A stretch of 5,106 nt of DNA. Source: an uncultured Bacillus sp. (GTDB taxonomy: Bacteria > Bacillota > Bacilli > Bacillales > DSM-1321). The notes beneath the pieces are model-generated. The model had not been told where the DNA came from and made no database searches. It saw only the letters and a list, made by a program, of their open reading frames with translations. Shown in pieces: positions 4,884 through 5,106 of this stretch. The DNA is taken from assembly GCA_934215995.1 (NCBI GenBank), contig CAKQBC010000194.1, positions 1 through 5,106 on the forward strand, given 5' to 3'. The translations under genes and the position numbers were made by a program. Numbering within the stretch: position 1 is the first letter of the stretch; each line of letters starts with the position of its first letter.

Positions 4884-5106
4884 TCATTTATCTTTGTTCT
4901 TATACTTCTTCAGCAAATCCGTAAGCTCCATGAACGTCTTTTGATCGTGGGCATCAAGTGCATCATCAATCTGTTTCATGATCTGCTCAACCTGATAGGC
5001 ATTAAGGGAATTATCAAGCATTTTTTCCGCCAGGATTTTATCCTTGTCGTTTTCCTCCCTGGAGACAGGCAGGAATGGGTTCTTTTCCAGAACGGCGGCA
5101 TAATGG
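4884..5106 (-). CDS. ypiB: YpiB, UPF0302/IDEAL-domain protein, C-terminal part (cut by window edge)
   Basis: The last 73 codons are present, ending in TGA at 4886-4884; the start lies beyond the right edge. The full family length is about 180 residues. The visible part begins HYAAVLEKNPFLP, which matches the end of the UPF0302 core (AVLExNPxLP). A charged linker follows, then a helical segment with QIDDALDAHDQ, the form taken here by the IDEAL motif, and a Lys-rich end. The IDEAL domain is a short C-terminal helical module found in UPF0302 and some Bacillus regulatory proteins; I know of no firm molecular function for YpiB. It is soluble as far as visible. It stands immediately upstream of ypiF and is terminated right behind its stop codon. 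The call rests on the motif and on the conserved ypiB-ypiF-qcrA order. Confidence 0.88.
   Translation of the reverse strand, partial: HYAAVLEKNPFLPVSREENDKDKILAEKMLDNSLNAYQVEQIMKQIDDALDAHDQKTFMELTDLLKKYKNKDK

Overview
The window is a stretch of a Bacillaceae (low-GC, endospore-forming Firmicutes) chromosome. The evidence is the gene content and order ypiB - ypiF - qcrA - qcrB - qcrC - ypjA - ypjB, strong GGAGG-type ribosome binding sites, and proteins that read very much like the Bacillus subtilis versions from memory. Every gene is on the minus strand, so transcription runs from high to low coordinates. I cannot name the genus. A YugP-type metallopeptidase gene follows ypjB; as far as I recall it is not there in B. 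subtilis, so this is probably a relative and not that species.

Layout in the direction of transcription: (1) 5106-4884, 3' end of ypiB (UPF0302/IDEAL domain), closed by a hairpin terminator at 4849-4880. (2) 4883-4713, non-coding, with a possible extended -10 promoter at 4750-4758. (3) ypiF (DUF2487), 4712-4251. (4) 4250-4090, non-coding, holding a good SigA-type promoter at 4167-4195, dyads at and upstream of the -35 box, and two exact 10-bp direct repeats 30 bp apart in the leader. (5) qcrA, qcrB and qcrC, 4089-2058, closed by a strong terminator at 2008-2041. (6) 2007-1841, non-coding. (7) ypjA (DUF1405 membrane protein), ypjB (sporulation protein) and the 5' part of a YugP-like membrane zinc peptidase, which runs off the left edge. 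A SigE-like promoter sits just in front of ypjB.

Together qcrABC encode the menaquinol:cytochrome c reductase (bc complex) of the aerobic respiratory chain: a Tat-exported Rieske iron-sulfur protein, a short cytochrome b (b6-like), and a fusion of subunit IV with a cytochrome c domain. Electrons pass from menaquinol to cytochrome c and on to a cytochrome c oxidase encoded elsewhere. The ypjA-ypjB-yugP group looks like a separate transcription unit with a sporulation or membrane role. No mobile element, CRISPR array, tRNA or rRNA was seen. I found no convincing new biological system: the coding content is conserved core genome, and the less explained signals are the regulatory DNA in front of qcrA and the gene partnership downstream of ypjB.
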